Positions 1-9,427 of a DNA stretch of 64,000 nt are shown piece after piece; within the stretch, counting starts at the first letter, position 1, and the number at the start of each line of letters is the position of its first letter. This stretch comes from Pseudalkalibacillus sp045920555 (GTDB taxonomy: Bacteria; Bacillota; Bacilli; Bacillales; Fictibacillaceae): assembly GCF_045920555.1 (NCBI RefSeq), contig NZ_CP174509.1, positions 3,782,001 to 3,846,000 of the forward strand, read 5' to 3'. A program made the position numbers and the translations under genes. The notes under the pieces are model-generated. The model saw only the letters and a program-made list of their open reading frames with translations, ran no database searches and had not been told where the DNA came from.

Positions 1-227
1 TATACGATCAAGATGGCCAACACTTTAGGTATCTTCAATTTTCGAATCCATTTGACTAATGGCCGGAACAAATAGAAAAACACACCTGAAACGACGATAG
101 GGAAGAATAAAGTCGTGATCAGGATTCCAATCGGTTTAAATAAAAAAGATATTTCGGTCCCTATCCATACGATGATAAATAATAATAAAACCCAAATGAG
201 TGCACGAAATAATTTTGACTGTAACAC
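1..227 (-). CDS. AI-2E family transporter (UPF0118), N-terminal part, cut by window edge
   Basis: The first 75 codons are visible. They start at a GTG (227) with a GGAGG sequence about 9 nt upstream. The protein shows two hydrophobic segments (about residues 7-25 and 30-52) followed by a basic stretch (RPLVKWIRKLKIPKV), the usual N-terminus of the AI-2E/PerM family of polytopic membrane proteins. That family is linked to export of autoinducer-2 or, in some members, to Na+/H+ antiport; which applies here cannot be told. The gene lies downstream of sigK on the same strand and reads out of the window. It probably belongs to the core chromosome flank rather than to the accessory region on the right. 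Confidence 0.7.
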   Translation of the reverse strand, partial: MLQSKLFRALIWVLLLFIIVWIGTEISFLFKPIGILITTLFFPIVVSGVFFYLFRPLVKWIRKLKIPKVLAILIV

Positions 228-294
228 CCCTCCAACCTCCTCTCTACTTTTCAATCAATACCCTTTCAGAGATGTTTTCTAACTTTTTGGACAT

Positions 295-325
295 GAGAAA
301 AGCCCTGGCAAGTATGCCTAGGGCT
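295..325 (-). terminator. Rho-independent terminator after sigK
   Basis: The inverted repeat AGCCCTGGCA / TGCCTAGGGCT (301-310 and 315-325) is followed by TTTTC on the minus strand. It lies just downstream of the SigK stop codon and separates sigK from the AI-2E transporter gene. Confidence 0.75.
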
Positions 326-333
326 GTTGTTCG

Positions 334-714
334 CTATCCCTTCTCTTTGTCATTCCTCTGTCTGTAGAATTCATGAAACAGTTTCATCAGGGCGCGCTTT
401 TCGATTCGAGAGACATAGCTTCTTGAGATTCCCAGGTCTTTTGCAATCTCTCGTTGGGTCCGTTCTTTCTCCATATCGAGTCCAAAGCGGCCGACGATGA
501 CTTCTTTTTCACGATCATCGAGAATATGGATGTGTTCGTAGATTTGTTTCTTTTCCATCTTTAACTGAATGGTATCGACAATGTCATCAAGGTCGGCTTT
601 GAGGACATCGATAAGGGTGATTTCATTCCCCTCTTTATCTGTTCCGATCGGGTCGTGTAAGGAAACATCCTTCTTCGTTTTCTTGATTGCCCTCAAATGC
701 ATGAGAATTTCCAT
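334..714 (-). CDS. sigK: RNA polymerase sigma-K factor, C-terminal part (SpoIIIC-type half gene)
   Basis: This is the C-terminal half of the late mother-cell sporulation sigma factor. It holds the end of region 2, then region 3 and region 4, with the -35-recognition helix-turn-helix at about residues 86-112 (TQREIAKDLGISRSYVSRIE). The frame begins inside the family sequence (EILMHLRAIKKTKKDVSLHD) and lacks the first roughly 110 residues of SigK. It therefore cannot work as a sigma factor until joined to the N-terminal half. In Bacillus subtilis this same split is caused by the skin element, which is excised in the mother cell by SpoIVCA. The adjacent recombinase gene supports the same arrangement here. 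The ATG at 714 is only the first ATG after the junction, not a true start. Confidence 0.9.
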   Translation of the reverse strand: MEILMHLRAIKKTKKDVSLHDPIGTDKEGNEITLIDVLKADLDDIVDTIQLKMEKKQIYEHIHILDDREKEVIVGRFGLDMEKERTQREIAKDLGISRSYVSRIEKRALMKLFHEFYRQRNDKEKG

Positions 715-730
715 TCTAATGTCAACAGTA
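696..730. other. Putative attachment/recombination site of the sigK intervening element
   Basis: Homology to SigK stops abruptly at the codons for EILM (about 703-714). The next bases run into the 3' flank of the recombinase gene. In known sigK elements the crossover falls at this same place in the protein, in the codons around ENEI. The exact core cannot be fixed because the partner site is not in the window. Confidence 0.45.
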
Positions 731-747
731 TAGCGTTAAATAATGAA

Positions 748-2256
748 TTAGAACGTATAGATTTTTATACGATCTTCATACACTCTGATCTCTTTTACAA
801 CATGTCGGATAAGGGATCTTTTATCTTCAAAGGTTAGCTCCTTTTGTCCTTTTGAAAAGTAAAATTCAGCTGCTTCCTGGAGCAACCTCTTCCCATAAAT
901 GTGTTGATCTATATTCTTTCTTGCTTTCTCCAGATCTTTTAAATCTTTCGTAAGTCGTTCTTCTTTATCTTTTAGCTCCCTTAAGGATTCCCTGATTTCT
1001 TCTTCTGAAATCTCTAATCCTTCTGAGAATAAGGTCAATAATTTTTTTCTCCCGTTTTTCATCTTATTGATTTCAGATTTTAGCCTTTCCATCTCTATCT
1101 CCTCAAAATTTGGTTTTTCTTCTTCTCCAGCTCTTTCTGAAGCAGCTGCAATTTCTTCTGGTGCATTTAGCCATTGAAGAATTGTATCCCAAACTTCTTG
1201 GTCCAATTTTTCAACTTTTATTCTACGACCACACCCGGGATGGTTAGCACCGGAATAGTTCTTATAATCTGAATAGACAAGTTCCTTTACTCCCCAATTT
1301 GAAACTTTCATACCTACCATTGTATTATTACAATTTCCACAACGAAGCAACCCACTTAACAAATAATCATGTTTTGCTTTCTTTGCCCACCTACGTCTCG
1401 ACTCGTTCAACAACCTCTGCGCATGTTCAAATGTTTCGACATCGATGATCGCCGGACACTCGATTGGAATCCATTCTTCTTTGGGCCGTTCTCTCATTGG
1501 AACTCGATCTTCTTTGGATTTATACTTATTTCCAAGCATCCCCTCTGTGTTCCATCGATTTTGGTAAAATTCACCCGTGTATACACGATTCATCAATAAC
1601 TGTCGAACCACTTGACGGTGCCAGACTTTTGCACCGCGTTTTGTAGGTATACCTTTGTTTGTAAGATATTTAGCGATTCCGTTGATTCCTTCAACAAGAT
1701 CATTTGGTTGCGTAAAGAGGTTGAAAATAAGCCTTACAACATTTGCTTCCTCTTGATTGATGATAATTTGGGAGTTTTCCTTATCATAATCATAACCGTA
1801 AATTTGGAAGTTCCTTAATACTTTTCCTTGTCGGGCTTTCTCCCTTCTGCCACGGCTCATTCTTTCATTGATCTTCGCTTTTTCAAATTCAGCGATAGCT
1901 CCGCGCATGCTATAAAAGAGATTGCCTTCTGGTGTCTTGGTATATTCACTAGTCACAAAAACTAGCTCTACACCGCGTTTTTCAATTTCATCGGTTATAA
2001 TCAACTGATTCATCAACTTACGTGAAAGTCGGTCAGGGTCTAAACATATAACTTTCGTGATCAGACCATCACGGACGTCATTCCTTAATCTTGTTAATGC
2101 GTGGCGATCTAGAATTTCCCCAGATATTCCTCGATCAACATACTCAATGACTTCACTTGAATTTGCTTTCTTCCGGCACTCCTTTAATTGATCCTCGAGG
2201 CTGAATCCCTTTTTCGCCTGTTCTTCTGTGCTCACCCTTGCATAAATCGCAATCAT
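748..2256 (-). CDS. spoIVCA: SpoIVCA-like large serine recombinase (sigK element excisionase)
   Basis: A 502-residue large serine recombinase, the usual length for SpoIVCA (about 500). The N-terminal resolvase domain carries the catalytic serine at residue 9 (YARVSTEEQ) and a DPDRLSRKLMNQL motif. A 'recombinase' domain follows, with KVWHRQVVRQLL. Next come a zinc-ribbon with paired cysteines (CGNCNN, then GCGRR) at about residues 305-345 and a charged coiled coil at about 385-450. It lies immediately upstream of the sigK fragment on the same strand and should excise the intervening DNA in the mother cell during sporulation. In B. subtilis the recombinase sits beside the N-terminal sigK half; here it sits beside the C-terminal half. 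The gene is intact. A truncated relative of its 3' end is found at 13.75-13.98 kb. Confidence 0.9.
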   Translation of the reverse strand: MIAIYARVSTEEQAKKGFSLEDQLKECRKKANSSEVIEYVDRGISGEILDRHALTRLRNDVRDGLITKVICLDPDRLSRKLMNQLIITDEIEKRGVELVFVTSEYTKTPEGNLFYSMRGAIAEFEKAKINERMSRGRREKARQGKVLRNFQIYGYDYDKENSQIIINQEEANVVRLIFNLFTQPNDLVEGINGIAKYLTNKGIPTKRGAKVWHRQVVRQLLMNRVYTGEFYQNRWNTEGMLGNKYKSKEDRVPMRERPKEEWIPIECPAIIDVETFEHAQRLLNESRRRWAKKAKHDYLLSGLLRCGNCNNTMVGMKVSNWGVKELVYSDYKNYSGANHPGCGRRIKVEKLDQEVWDTILQWLNAPEEIAAASERAGEEEKPNFEEIEMERLKSEINKMKNGRKKLLTLFSEGLEISEEEIRESLRELKDKEERLTKDLKDLEKARKNIDQHIYGKRLLQEAAEFYFSKGQKELTFEDKRSLIRHVVKEIRVYEDRIKIYTF

Positions 2257-2462
2257 TGAGTTTCTCCTTCCTGTATTTTTCCTTCAGATAAGAGTAACAA
2301 GAATACCGAATCCGGTCAGTAGAACTTCCTTCAATGATTTTGACATGCATCTTGCATCACCTCTTTAAAAAGGTATGCGAATATGGCTTGCCCACTTTCT
2401 TGTATAAGCAATTGAAAAATAATTAAAAAGAGTGTATGGTTTTCTTTTTCAAAAGTATCGGG

Positions 2463-2614
2463 TATAATAAAATTAGAAAGTTTGAATACAATAAAAAAGA
2501 CCGTCGGTGCGGGTAACACCAACGGTCAAGCAATAGCAGGTTCCCTCAAAGGGGGATCAGCGACAAAGCGGAATAATCCACCTGAGCCACTAACTCAAGG
2601 GTGGATTATTTTTT
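2463..2614 (+). ncRNA. Candidate RatA-like antisense RNA (type I antitoxin), copy 1
   Basis: A TATAAT box at 2463-2468 on the plus strand leads into a roughly 140-nt region ending at a strong hairpin: AATAATCCACC (2572-2582) pairs with GGTGGATTATT (2600-2610), followed by a T run. It converges on the toxin gene and overlaps its 3' end. That matches the B. subtilis txpA/ratA layout, where RatA pairs with the 3' part of the txpA mRNA. The same box and hairpin recur at 14.0-14.17 kb. Confidence 0.55.
2491..2527 (-). terminator. Terminator of the toxin mRNA, copy 1
   Basis: GACCGTCGGTG (2499-2509) and CACCAACGGTC (2517-2527) form a stem with a T run on the minus strand. The hairpin lies about 80 nt beyond the toxin stop codon, so the toxin mRNA would overlap the antisense RNA over more than 100 nt. 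Confidence 0.7.
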
Positions 2615-2689
2615 ATGGTTAAACGACAGTACGACAACAATTAAAGTTGTAAACGCGCATGCGCACATCAACGCTTCAAATACCGTCAT
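2606..2689 (-). CDS. TxpA-like holin-type small hydrophobic toxin (type I TA), copy 1
   Basis: A 27-residue protein, MTVFEALMCACAFTTLIVVV followed by LSFNHKK: a short N-terminus with the family pattern MTxFEALM, one membrane segment and a basic tail. This is the putative holin-like toxin family (TxpA, BsrG and relatives), whose members insert into the membrane and are silenced by an antisense RNA. A GGGGGTGG ribosome binding site lies about 8 nt upstream. In B. subtilis txpA lies inside the skin element and is thought to protect it from loss, so its position beside the recombinase is telling. It is nearly identical to the copy at 14159-14242. Confidence 0.8.
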   Translation of the reverse strand: MTVFEALMCACAFTTLIVVVLSFNHKK

Positions 2690-2980
2690 TCAGCACCACC
2701 CCCTTTCAGTTGGGAGTGTGCCGGCCACCCCTGAGAAATCCTATTCTATTGCCCGTTCATTAAACATAGATACCCTTATCATTTTGTCGTTTAAAAAGAG
2801 AATCGATGACGAAACCTGTCCAATAGATGTACGGAACATATAATTGGTAGTTATAAGTCGCTCAGAAAATGACTTATGAATCAAATAAACCGCCAGAATA
2901 TTAGAGGTATATACAGGGATATCAAGTTGGCAGACACATAGTCAAATCATGCGTATGACGAAGGCAGGAAGTTCTCAATA

Positions 2981-3295
2981 TTAACTTAAATAACGTGTTA
3001 ACAATCCGATCATTGCTCCAAGAACAACAGCAGGAAGAAACATTTTTATGAATTTCATAGTAATTGCTGTGAAAAGACAGGCTATTAGAACCGAAAATGA
3101 AATAACAAGTTGTCCATCAACCGGAACTAAGATTTGTTTGATGATAAGTGCTGATATAATTCCAACTGGCACATAATTGAAATATAAACGCAAGGTAGGA
3201 CTCATCTCTCGTCCTGACATTAATTCGACGCCAATGATGCGTGTCATATAAGTAGAAATTGATAGTAAAGCGATTAGAATCCAATGGTTGAACAT
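2981..3295 (-). CDS. azlD: AzlD family branched-chain amino acid transport protein
   Basis: A 104-residue protein with about four hydrophobic segments and the AzlD signature near its start (MTRIIGVELMSGREMSPTLR). AzlD is the small partner of AzlC in a two-component membrane exporter of branched-chain amino acids, and of 4-azaleucine in B. subtilis. Its ATG follows the azlC stop codon with no gap, so the two are translationally coupled. No other genes belong to the unit. The stretch from here to the toxin gene contains nothing I recognise. Confidence 0.85.
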   Translation of the reverse strand: MFNHWILIALLSISTYMTRIIGVELMSGREMSPTLRLYFNYVPVGIISALIIKQILVPVDGQLVISFSVLIACLFTAITMKFIKMFLPAVVLGAMIGLLTRYLS

Positions 3296-3976
3296 TCAGG
3301 ACCTCTTCTTCAAATAGAGACCTACTAGTGGTGCAAGAACTCCAGTAATGATGATTGTAAATTGATTGCCTGGCATGAAATATTCAAGACCAATAGCTAT
3401 CACAACTGCAGCCAAGGCCGTCGCTATTACTGGTCTATCTTTAAGACTAGGGATAAGAAGAGCTACAAAAGTGACCGGGAACGCCAAGTCTAAACCCCAC
3501 TTTTGTGGATCCACTTGATTGCCGATCATAGCGCCAATGAGTGAAGAGAAAAACCAAGCTATATAGAAAGTAGAAGCTACAATACCAAAATAAAGTGGAT
3601 CTGAACCAAGTCTATTAAACCTTGAACTTCCCAAAACAAAAGGTTCATCTGATACCCCAAAAGATAATAGCCATCTCCATTTTTTTGCAGGTGCAAGACC
3701 TTCTGCAAGGGCGGCACCGTATAACAAATTGCGTAAATTCAACAAAGCTGAGGTGAAAAGCACACTTACAACACTTGCACCAGCTGTTAACATTGCGACA
3801 GTAACCATTTGTACAGATCCTGAAAACACCAATAACGACATTGCTACAGTACCTAATATAGTAAAATGGGCTTGACTTGCTAGTACGCCATAAGATAAGC
3901 CATATGCCGCTATAGCAATTGCTAATGGTAAAGATTCCATAAAACCAGCTCTTATTGTACTTTTTTTATCCTCCAC
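3296..3976 (-). CDS. azlC: AzlC family branched-chain amino acid exporter, large subunit
   Basis: A 226-residue polytopic membrane protein with the AzlC hallmarks: GFMESLPLAIAIAAYGLSYG near the start, FSGSVQMVTVAML, LRNLLYGAALAEGL and FGVSDEPFVL. It pairs with AzlD to export branched-chain amino acids. The start is a GTG at 3976, preceded by AAGGTG. In B. subtilis azlCD is controlled by the Lrp-like AzlB; here the divergent neighbour at 4162 is an XRE-cupin regulator, which probably takes that role. Confidence 0.88.
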   Translation of the reverse strand: MEDKKSTIRAGFMESLPLAIAIAAYGLSYGVLASQAHFTILGTVAMSLLVFSGSVQMVTVAMLTAGASVVSVLFTSALLNLRNLLYGAALAEGLAPAKKWRWLLSFGVSDEPFVLGSSRFNRLGSDPLYFGIVASTFYIAWFFSSLIGAMIGNQVDPQKWGLDLAFPVTFVALLIPSLKDRPVIATALAAVVIAIGLEYFMPGNQFTIIITGVLAPLVGLYLKKRS

Positions 3977-4038
3977 AACTACACCTTCCTAGTAATGGCA
4001 GACGTTTTAATTTATCCTTGTGCTATAATCAAGAATGG

Positions 4039-4069
4039 TATAATATAATATACCACTTATTATATTATA
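4039..4069. promoter_or_regulatory. 31-bp perfect inverted repeat, candidate operator between azlC and the XRE regulator
   Basis: TATAATATAATA (4039-4050) and TATTATATTATA (4058-4069) are exact reverse complements around a 7-bp spacer. The repeat sits midway in the divergent intergenic region and contains TATAAT-like boxes on both strands. It is well placed for a dimeric repressor controlling both promoters, presumably the adjacent XRE protein. Confidence 0.5.
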
Positions 4070-4161
4070 ATTTTTATGTTTTGCAAACTATAATATACTA
4101 ATGATTAATTTAAATATATCGAAATTATAAATGGACTGATGGATTTAAGGAGGAATTTGAA

Positions 4162-4734
4162 ATGAACTCAAAAACATCTTGGGAAGATGGAGATGCCGGT
4201 AAACGTATTGGAACGAATCTTCGGCAATTCCGAAAGAATAAGGGAATAAGTATTGAGGCATTGGCTAAACAAGTCGGAGTCAGTAAGTTAACATTGATTA
4301 AGATTGAAAGTGGGGAAGGCAATCCGACACTGTCAGTAATCTGGAAGATTGCAAATGGTCTAAATGTACCTATAACTACACTTTTATCTATCGAATCTGA
4401 TGTCTCGGTAGCTCGGAAGGAAAAGGGGCTACAACTAGCTAGTTCAAATGAAGTTTTGGTTGCTGAGCCATTATTTCATTCTCGTGGTCTAATGGAGCTT
4501 TACCGTGGATACCTACAGCCAGACAGTGAGTATCTCTCTGAAGCACATCAGTCTGGAGTGATGGAATATGTTACAGTCATGTCAGGTCAATTAATCATAG
4601 AAGTAGACGGTGATACTTACCACTTGGAAGAACACGATTCAATTCGTTTTGCAGGCAATCGACCGCATAAGTATATCAACCCTACCGCTTCCTTATCAAT
4701 CTTACACTTTGTCATTTCTTACAATAATCTTTAA
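4162..4734 (+). CDS. XRE family transcriptional regulator with C-terminal cupin domain
   Basis: A 190-residue two-domain regulator. An XRE helix-turn-helix occupies about residues 13-68 (IEALAKQVGVSKLTLIKIES). A cupin fold occupies about residues 110-185 (MSGQLIIEVDGDTYHLEEHD, then FAGNRPHKYINP). This pairing is common in small-molecule-responsive regulators of amino acid and amine metabolism. An AAGGAGG ribosome binding site lies 6-10 nt before the ATG. It is transcribed away from azlCD, and a perfect palindrome lies between them, so it most likely controls azlCD and itself. The ligand is unknown. Confidence 0.85.
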   Translation: MNSKTSWEDGDAGKRIGTNLRQFRKNKGISIEALAKQVGVSKLTLIKIESGEGNPTLSVIWKIANGLNVPITTLLSIESDVSVARKEKGLQLASSNEVLVAEPLFHSRGLMELYRGYLQPDSEYLSEAHQSGVMEYVTVMSGQLIIEVDGDTYHLEEHDSIRFAGNRPHKYINPTASLSILHFVISYNNL

Positions 4735-4842
4735 ATGAATTTCGTTATCATAAAAGCAGCTGAACTGTTCGAAATCGGCTGCTTCATAACTGTTGTATGT
4801 TCGTAGTTTAAAAAAATGTTTCAAGTATTATTAAAAAACACC

Positions 4843-5230
4843 CTAAGCTTTGGCAACCAAATCATCATGATCATCATAAATTACACAATCGGCGTGAGTA
4901 AGGTTTCTGCCTTCCTTGACTACATGTGCATGCGCGAGTAACAATCCCCTTTTGCGCCTTTTAAAAAGGTCACATTAAGATCCACTGTCACTACTTTTTG
5001 TTTACTGTTTTTATCAGCCTCTATTGTATTGCACATCGCTACATCAGCGAATGATGAGATGATACCCCCGTGTAACCCCTAAGCTATTTAAATATAGTCG
5101 TTTAATAGGTAAAACCACTTTAACACTTTTTTCGTAAATCGGACAAAGGAAGGATAGAACTATAGATGTTGATTCGAATGTTTGGGCAAGTCCATATTTG
5201 TAAGCACCTATTAAATTTTCCCATAATAAA
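4843..5230 (-). pseudogene. Decayed PaaI-type hotdog-fold thioesterase
   Basis: Translating the minus strand in pieces gives a recognisable acyl-CoA thioesterase: VKVVLPIKRLYLNSLG, then after a frameshift HGGIISSFADVAMC and VTVDLNVTFLKGAKG, then after another shift LLLAHAHVVKEGRNLTHADC and VIYDDHDDLVAKA before a stop. HGGI..SFADVAM is the active-site region of the PaaI/YbdB family. At least two frameshifts separate the blocks, so no full product can be made. It is the first of several dead genes between 4.8 and 8.0 kb. Confidence 0.65.
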
Positions 5231-5303
5231 GAAGGGTAAGATTGATATCGATCATAACGATATTATATAGACTAAGCCCTAATCTTCATTTTTCCTATAT
5301 GTA

Positions 5304-5330
5304 ATAGAGCCCGGAACATTCCAGGCTCTA
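5304..5330 (-). terminator. Terminator of the nitronate monooxygenase gene
   Basis: TAGAGCC (5305-5311) and GGCTCTA (5324-5330), with an inner GGA/TCC extension, lie directly after the stop codon of the gene at 5339-6310. The run of T on the minus strand is short. Confidence 0.5.
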
Positions 5331-5338
5331 TTTACTAC

Positions 5339-6310
5339 TCATGAAGAAGTTACGACCAGGCTTTCTTGTGCTTGTTCATATTCTTCCTTAAGCTCGTCGA
5401 CGATTTCTGTGACGGATTGGACGTGGTGGATTTGGTTAACACCTTGTCCGGCGGACCATATATCCTTCCATGCCTTAGAATCGGATTGATTGAGAGAGGA
5501 GAGATCAACCTTCTCCTTAGATTTTAATTGTTCGATATCGATACCTGCTTTGGTGATGCTGCTTTTTAAGTAATTGGCTTTTACACCTGTGAACGTATCC
5601 GTGTAGATGAGATCATCTAACTTGGAATCAATGAGCATATCCTTATATTCGGCAGGTGCAAAGCTTTCTTTTGCAGAGATGAACCTTGTCCCCATGTAAG
5701 CCATATCCATCCCTAACGCCTGTGAAGCCAGAATATCTCGCCCGCTTGAAATACAGCCCGCCAGTATCGTAATTCCATTCCAAAACTCTCTCACCGCACC
5801 AGCGAATGCAAAACTGTTGATCGTACCTGCATGTCCTCCCGCTCCTGAGCATACGAGGATTAGTCCGTCTACCCCGGTTTTAGAAGCCTTCCGAGCATGC
5901 AGTACCGTCGCTACATCTGAAAAAACGAGCCCTCCATAGCCATGGACGATTTCTACGACAGCAGATGGATTACCTAATGACGTAATAACAATTGGTGGCT
6001 CATATTTTTTTACTAATTTAAGATCCGTTTCGTAACGTTTATTGGAACTGTGGACGATCAGATTTACTGCCCATGGGGCTACTTTTCTAGCGGGATTATT
6101 TTCTTTGGCAGATACTAATTCAAAACGAATTCTTTCCATCCATTCTTCTAAAGTCGCTTCTGTTCGGGCATTCAATGATGGAAACGAACCAATGATCCCT
6201 GCTTTACAGCTTTCAATGACAAGCTCTGGGCTAGATACGAGAAACATTGGTGCAGAAATGACAGGTAAAATAAGTTCTTTTGAAATTCGCTCAGGAAGCT
6301 TGGTAGTCAA
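5339..6310 (-). CDS. Nitronate monooxygenase / NAD(P)H-dependent flavin oxidoreductase (2-nitropropane dioxygenase family)
   Basis: A 323-residue TIM-barrel FMN enzyme. The substrate-proximal strand begins PVISAPMFLVSSPELV. The FMN-binding and catalytic histidine motif GAGGHAGTI is at about residues 157-165, and an MGTRFISAKE motif follows near residue 210. Family members oxidise alkyl nitronates such as propionate-3-nitronate to aldehydes plus nitrite; some act as enoyl reductases. The start is a TTG at 6310 with GGAG 9 nt upstream. It is the only intact gene between 4.8 and 8.0 kb, flanked by gene remnants, so its physiological partners cannot be read from context. Confidence 0.85.
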   Translation of the reverse strand: MTTKLPERISKELILPVISAPMFLVSSPELVIESCKAGIIGSFPSLNARTEATLEEWMERIRFELVSAKENNPARKVAPWAVNLIVHSSNKRYETDLKLVKKYEPPIVITSLGNPSAVVEIVHGYGGLVFSDVATVLHARKASKTGVDGLILVCSGAGGHAGTINSFAFAGAVREFWNGITILAGCISSGRDILASQALGMDMAYMGTRFISAKESFAPAEYKDMLIDSKLDDLIYTDTFTGVKANYLKSSITKAGIDIEQLKSKEKVDLSSLNQSDSKAWKDIWSAGQGVNQIHHVQSVTEIVDELKEEYEQAQESLVVTSS

Positions 6311-6648
6311 AGGGAAAAACTCCTTCCATTATTCCTTATTCACTATTAACTTAATTACGCCATAAACGGCTGTATCTCCTTCTTGTTTAACGATCTTCTG
6401 TCTGGCAAAACGCCCACCTTTTAATTGTATTTTTATAAAAATGATTCACTCCGAGCTTATAAATCCTCTGTCTTCCCCCAAAAAAAGACACATCCTTCTT
6501 TGATTTGGATGGAGCAAATTCTTTATTGGAGTAAAACTAAATCAAATTAAGATACTAACCATCATACTTACCGAATCCTATTATTTCGTTATCCTGCCCA
6601 ATTCTTCAGTAAGATAAGGGCGATCACCTTATGCAGCAATCGCCCCCT

Positions 6649-6769
6649 TCAAGACGCAGATATCATGATCGAGGCCAAGATGAAGGATAAGGCTGCATTA
6701 AGCCTCGTTGAAGAATTATCGACTTTACGGGGATACAAACGGGTAGATGGGGCTGTGATAAAGGTGTAG
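6649..6769 (+). pseudogene. C-terminal remnant of a UV-damage endonuclease (UvsE-like)
   Basis: One plus-strand frame reads DADIMIEAKMKDKAALSLVE, then ELSTLRGYKRVDGAVIKV and a stop. This resembles the C-terminus of UvsE/UVDE endonucleases (D.M.EAK.K..A...L, then RG.KR..GA). No N-terminal part precedes it. The assignment rests on remembered family sequence and a short match. Confidence 0.45.
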
Positions 6770-7346
6770 CTTTCCATTTAAAAATAAGGAGAGACTGTCA
6801 TGAGGACAGTCCCTTCAATAAAATTTGAACCGATTTCGAAAACGAAGCTCCTGCTCTTTCTATAGCTATGGCTTCATATTTTTGTAACTTTGATACTTGT
6901 GTATTGCCTGCCCAGCGTATCCAGATTCGTTTGAGTAAAGCTGGTCAACGATCTCCAATTGTTCATTCATATATCCTTCTCCCTCTTCATAGAAGGAAAC
7001 CTGTGGTCCCGAACTTGTTTCCTACCATGTAGATGATATTTTTTACATCTGGCAGTCCTTTCAAATGAGCTTCATTCAACAGATCAGCTGCTATGGTTAC
7101 CACGCCTGCCTCCTCCAGCTCTACCATTAATGAAGAGGTATGGGTAGAGATGGGAGAAGAATTGCAAGGGAAAATGCTGGAAGCAGTTGAAGAAGCTCGC
7201 GAACATGTAGACCAAACGAATTTAACTGCAGAAAAAGATGTGCAGTAAATTAATCATTTATTTTTGTATAAGACTAAAAGAGTTTACCAAATCATCTTTG
7301 GTGCAATACGCTTAGTTTTTGGAATTTTAATCGTTTTGAAGCTTTC
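6770..7346. other. Gene-poor stretch holding short coding remnants
   Basis: No intact gene. On the minus strand, 6990-7130 reads as a piece of an NAD-dependent epimerase/dehydratase (MVELEEAGVVTIAADLLNEA, then LPDVKNIIYMVGNKFGTTG), broken by a stop. At 6889-6975 the minus strand reads MNEQLEIVDQLYSNESGYAG and so on, which I do not recognise. At 7130-7247 the plus strand has a short charged fragment (EEVWVEMGEELQGKMLEAVE, ending in a stop) of unknown origin. These look like debris of several deleted genes. Confidence 0.5.
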
Positions 7347-7809
7347 CTAGCAGTTCTTCAGTCGATCCAAAAGTTCAATAGTTCCTTCTGACATACCAGC
7401 TTTCATCATACCAACCCGACCTTCTACTGATTGATATACCGTAGTCTCGGTAAACTTCGCCTTGCCATCAGAAATCTCTTCGAAGAGAGTCGTGACACAC
7501 CCGAAAAACCAGGGTAGCCTTCAACCTCAAAGGTATTGATCAGCTGTTCAGGAGTGCTGACTTCATGATGAACGCCATTTAAATGCATATTCGTTACCTT
7601 CAACGTCCCGATGAACGAATCGCCAAATGCCTCCTTTTTTCATGTCCATCTTTTTCACTATTGTCGTATATCTTTTCGGACCCCACCAGTCAGGAACAGT
7701 TGTTGGATCAGTATACGTATTAAATACAAGCTCCCGAGGTGCTTTGAAAAATGCGAGAAACGACAATATCTTGCGTTCCTTTTTTAGCTACAATACTTGT
7801 TTTTGACAT
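7347..7809 (-). pseudogene. Frameshifted SRPBCC / AHSA1 (START-like) domain protein
   Basis: Blocks in three frames together give a typical AHSA1 protein: MSKTSIVAKKGTQDIVVSRI, then KAPRELVFNTYTDPTTVPDW with WWGPKRYTT, then VHHEVSTPEQLINTFEVEGY, then VTTLFEEISDGKAKFTETTV and VYQSVEGRVGMMKAGMSEG before a stop. At least three frameshifts interrupt it. Order and spacing match the roughly 150-residue family, so this was one gene and is now dead. Confidence 0.75.
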
Positions 7810-7884
7810 AGTATTCGCTCCATTATTTGAAATTAGGGTTATTCTATGATCCTTTCTCAAGAGTTAAATTCTCATTCTACTGCA

Positions 7885-7957
7885 TTACAAAAATACAATA
7901 CCCCCATCAATCACTACAGACTGGCCGGTCATACCAGACCGGTTACAAGTTCCACCC
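7885..7957 (-). pseudogene. C-terminal tail of a short-chain dehydrogenase (remnant)
   Basis: The minus strand reads SGMTGQSVVIDGGIVFL then a stop. This is the conserved C-terminal TGQ...DGG signature of classical SDR enzymes. Nothing upstream continues the domain, so only about 20 codons survive. Confidence 0.6.
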
Positions 7958-8006
7958 TTTGATTTGGCATGACTTTCTCCCTTCTTTTATTTGAATTAGT
8001 AGTGTT

Positions 8007-9266
<1,260 letters not shown>

Positions 9267-9427
9267 GAATGGGAGTCCTCCTTTATTGCTGTAAAATTAA
9301 TGAGTTTAGAGATATGCAACTTTCTTTACTTAAAGTCTAATAGACCTCTCTGATCTTCAATGAACTGCTCCGAAACCAGAATAAACGGTCCCGAAACTCC
9401 TATTTCTACGTTGGAGCCTTTTAAATG

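Noticed and set aside
2601..2843. Plus-strand 80-codon frame over the toxin gene
   Set aside because: It is antisense to the toxin and its terminator, has no ribosome binding site, and the equivalent frame in copy 2 ends differently.
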